64,000 nucleotides of DNA from Nitrosomonas sp. GTDB lineage: Bacteria; Pseudomonadota; Gammaproteobacteria; Burkholderiales; Nitrosomonadaceae. The translations under genes were made by a program, and so were the position numbers. Under the pieces are notes generated by a model. That model did not search any database and was not told the DNA's origin. It worked only from the letters and a program-made list of their open reading frames with translations. Shown here piece after piece: positions 62,265-64,000 of this stretch. How positions within the stretch are numbered: position 1 is the first letter of the stretch; every line of letters begins with the position of its first letter. The stretch is from positions 868,001 to 932,000 of the forward strand of contig JADJBK010000006.1 of assembly GCA_016703745.1 (NCBI GenBank), read 5' to 3'.

Positions 62265-62582
62265 TCAGTGTGCATGATCTCCGGGTGGCGGCATGATTTC
62301 GTCTTCCTGATTGAGCATGGATATCTGCAGAGTCAACGCACTTATATTTGACCAGCCAAATCCTTCAAACTGACCGACCCATCTGGCACGCATATAGCCA
62401 AAACGATCAATCAAAAATTCCATATGCCCAGGGATGATTCCTTGCCCTAAAAGATCGGGAACCGTTCTCACCCTGCGATATAGCAGGTAAGTGTTTTTGA
62501 TTTCCTGCCAGCCATCAGTCAGTAATGAAAAAGGAATGGCTGCTGATGCATGGATGAATTGTTGAGCATCGGATTCATTCAT
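62265..62582 (-). pseudogene. Truncated gene, C-terminal fragment of unknown protein
   Basis: A reading frame of 105 codons from ATG 62582 that ends with PPPGDHAH. It is closed on its 5' side by a stop at 62598-62600, next to a 26-bp inverted repeat. The segment PGHMEFLIDRFGYMRARWVG resembles the end of thioredoxin-like or copper-handling membrane proteins, where a C-terminal RFGYxRARW is familiar to me. The missing N terminus and adjacent repeat suggest a deletion or insertion removed the rest. It could alternatively be a small intact gene of unknown function. Confidence 0.5.
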
Positions 62583-62599
62583 TGCGCAATTACGCAATC

Positions 62600-62671
62600 A
62601 CGGTGACAGTTTACTAAATATGCTATGCTACTAGCATGACATAATTAGCATATTTAGTAAACTGTCACCGT
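62600..62671. repeat. 26-bp perfect inverted repeat (palindromic element)
   Basis: Arms 62600-62625 and 62646-62671 are exact reverse complements around a 20-nt loop that itself contains the small palindrome ATGCTACTAGCAT. Arm core: ACGGTGACAGTTTACTAAAT. The same core occurs a third time at 63936-63955. The sequence type (GGTGACAGTTTACT) is one I associate with flanks of Y1/IS200-like transposases. Confidence 0.85.
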
Positions 62672-63167
62672 AATTGAAATACCGGAATCACAATTCAAGC
62701 TTGCTTGTGTCGGTTTTTTTTACACTACAGATGTCCTGTTGAAATTGATTTATTTAAAGTCATTAACATTAATATCAACAATTTATAAACAACCTGATGA
62801 TTGTTCGGCAGTCGCGAACAATTCACTTCCCTGCTTGTAGTGCTTCAAAAAGAAGATCCGCTCCTTAAATTTGTCGAAATATTTTACACACTTTTTCTGG
62901 AACTGGAGTTATCCAAACATTGCATTGCATTGCATTGCATTGCATTGCATTGCATTGCATTTATATGATTATAAATAATTATTTTATCTATTATCAACAA
63001 ACGATTATTTTTGGCATGATAATTGCTTATTGATAATAGAGCCTTTTCAAAAACCTTTCCTGGCATTATTAATGGTTAACTTACTGTGCTGTTTTTGTTA
63101 ATTGCCAAGGAATTTGTTTTTGTGAAAGCCTCTTAAAGTATAAATATCGAAAAACAGGAGGAATATC
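62672..63167. other. AT-rich intergenic region with microsatellite
   Basis: A 496-bp spacer before the PEP-CTERM gene. The only strong structure is the CATTG array described separately. No gene is supported: frames across the array translate to monotonous NAMQC or CIALH repeats. The last part has a strong ribosome site, AGGAGG at 63156-63161. Confidence 0.6.
62918..62960 (+). repeat. Pentanucleotide microsatellite (CATTG)8.6
   Basis: Forty-three bases made of eight perfect CATTG units plus CAT. It lies about 208 bp upstream of the PEP-CTERM start. Five-bp units change promoter spacing or reading frame on slippage, so copy-number change could affect the downstream gene. Confidence 0.95.
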
Positions 63168-63836
63168 TTGAACAAGAAACCTATTGCGTCATTAAGCAAG
63201 GCGTTATGCGCCGGCATGTTTTTATTCGGACTCGTATCGACCGCGAATGCGGCATTGATCAGCCGTTTAGGCGGATTGGCCGTATACGATACCGATTTGG
63301 ACATTACCTGGTTGGCGGATGCGAACGCTGGCGCAGGCAGCACCTTTGATGACGGTGTTAGTTCTTCCGATGGTCGCATGACCTGGGGCAATGCCAACGC
63401 CTGGGCGGCCAGCCTTAATGTGGGTGGCGTAACGGGTTGGCGTTTGCCGACCACGCAGCAACCAGATCCCAGTTGTGGCAACCAAAGTGGTGATGCTATA
63501 CCGCAAGGTTTTGGTTCTGGTTGTACAGGCAGTGAGATGGGTCATCTGTTCAATGAGGAGGGTATCACGGCAAATGCTCCGGGCGTATTCAGTAACGTCC
63601 AGTCCCTCAGCTACTGGTCCGGTACGGAGTTTGCGCCGGTTCCGGTCAACGCGTGGCTCTTCAACTTCAATTTCGGCATCCAGTTCGCGGACGTCAAGGA
63701 CCTCAATTTGTTCGCGTGGGCCGTTCACTCAGGCGATGTCGGCGCGTCGTCAGTGCCGGAGCCAGGAACCATTGCACTGATGGGCTTGGGACTATTAGGT
63801 TTGCTGGGCTTCGGACGTCGTCAGCGCCGACGTTGA
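63168..63836 (+). CDS. PEP-CTERM exported protein with DUF1566-like domain
   Basis: A 222-aa exported protein: signal peptide (residues 1-28, cleaved after ANA), then a Trp-rich domain (TWLADANAGAGS, MTWGNANAWAASL, GWRLPTTQQ, YWSGTEF, NAWLFNFNFG) matching the Lcl/DUF1566 group, and a C-terminal PEP-CTERM sorting signal: SSVPEPGTIALMGLGLLGLLG followed by RRQRRR (described in two parts). PEP-CTERM proteins are processed by exosortase and reach the surface in biofilm/EPS-forming bacteria. The start is TTG 63168, supported by a perfect AGGAGG six bases upstream. A CATTG array lies upstream. Confidence 0.9.
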   Translation: MNKKPIASLSKALCAGMFLFGLVSTANAALISRLGGLAVYDTDLDITWLADANAGAGSTFDDGVSSSDGRMTWGNANAWAASLNVGGVTGWRLPTTQQPDPSCGNQSGDAIPQGFGSGCTGSEMGHLFNEEGITANAPGVFSNVQSLSYWSGTEFAPVPVNAWLFNFNFGIQFADVKDLNLFAWAVHSGDVGASSVPEPGTIALMGLGLLGLLGFGRRQRRR

Positions 63837-63919
63837 TGCTTTGATCATACGCGCGTTTCGATTCTTTTGAACCGGCATGCGCACCTGCAGCAAACCCGAA
63901 AGGCCGGTGCCAGGCATTG

Positions 63920-63957
63920 TAATTACGGTGTAATTACGGTGACAGTTTACTAAATAT
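63920..63957 (+). repeat. Third copy of the GGTGACAGTTTACT repeat, with tandem duplication
   Basis: 63936-63957 repeats the core found twice at 62600-62671. Just before it an 11-bp unit TAATTACGGTG is tandemly duplicated (63920-63930 and 63931-63941). It lies about 30 bp before a possible transposase start at the window edge. Confidence 0.85.
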
Positions 63958-63985
63958 ACCATACCGATTATGCAACACTGCCAGC

Positions 63986-64000
63986 ATGGCAGAGTTAGCA
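63986..64000 (+). CDS. Possible start of a Y1/RAYT transposase (cut by window edge)
   Basis: The last 15 bases read ATG GCA GAG TTA GCA (MAELA). Many Y1 REP-associated transposases begin MARLAR or similar, and the conserved GGTGACAGTTTACT repeat lies 30 bp upstream. Only five codons are visible, so this is a suggestion. Confidence 0.3.

Noticed and set aside
62884..63066. Minus-strand frame with repeated NAMQC residues
   Set aside because: It is only the translation of the CATTG microsatellite.

Overview
The window reads as chromosomal DNA of a betaproteobacterium, most likely a Nitrosomonas-type ammonia oxidiser. This is inferred from gene content and order: a HisZ-dependent histidine pathway, hfq-hflX-hflK-hflC beside hisZ-purA, lolB-ispE-tRNA-Gln-prs-rplY-pth-ychF, gyrA-serC-serA-pheA-hisC-tyrA, REP/RAYT-type repeats and a PEP-CTERM protein. 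No ammonia-oxidation gene lies in the window, so the genus is an inference.

Layout. 1-2.9 kb: 3' end of ligA, a purine phosphoribosyltransferase, a methylthio-nucleoside phosphorylase and def. 2.9-7 kb: hemJ, a secreted beta-helix protein and a large VanZ-type membrane protein. 7-11 kb: a flagellar filament module (fliC, flaG, fliD, fliS, fliT-like) behind a sigma-28 promoter. 11-11.7 kb: G4T3 tandem repeats, REP/BIME palindromes and a decayed RAYT transposase gene. 11.8-20.2 kb: slipin/NfeD pair, Nudix hydrolase, Tim44-like protein, yicC, an unknown membrane protein, then a glycerophosphodiesterase-GlpD-PPK2 group. 20.5-25 kb: a HAD-UbiA fusion gene split by an intact 1313-bp IS3-family element, followed by an SMR-like and a GT-C membrane protein. 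25-44.4 kb: a long leftward run of housekeeping genes (purA, hisZ, hflC/K/X, hfq, phoR, yheT, proB, obgE, rpmA, rplU, ychF, pth, rplY, prs, tRNA-Gln, ispE, lolB, minE/D/C). 44.7-47.7 kb: Slp-like lipoprotein, an unknown anchored protein and rluC. 48-62.2 kb, rightward: rne, proA, lpd, gyrA and the serine/aromatic/histidine amino-acid genes. 62.2-64 kb: repeat-rich DNA with a truncated gene, a 26-bp perfect inverted repeat, a pentanucleotide microsatellite, a PEP-CTERM gene, and the first codons of what may be a Y1/RAYT transposase.

Most interesting points. First, removing the IS3 element plus one copy of its 3-bp CTA target duplication restores one uninterrupted 501-codon HAD-UbiA reading frame. 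The UbiA part carries the Asp-rich and KRxRP signature of polyprenyl-phosphate phosphoribosyl transferases. With the downstream SMR-like and GT-C proteins this suggests a lipid-linked pentose synthesis, flipping and transfer cassette, newly interrupted. Second, there are two unrelated palindromic repeat families, each next to a Y1/RAYT transposase gene or its remnant. Third, about 8.6 copies of CATTG lie just upstream of a PEP-CTERM surface-protein gene and could make it phase variable.
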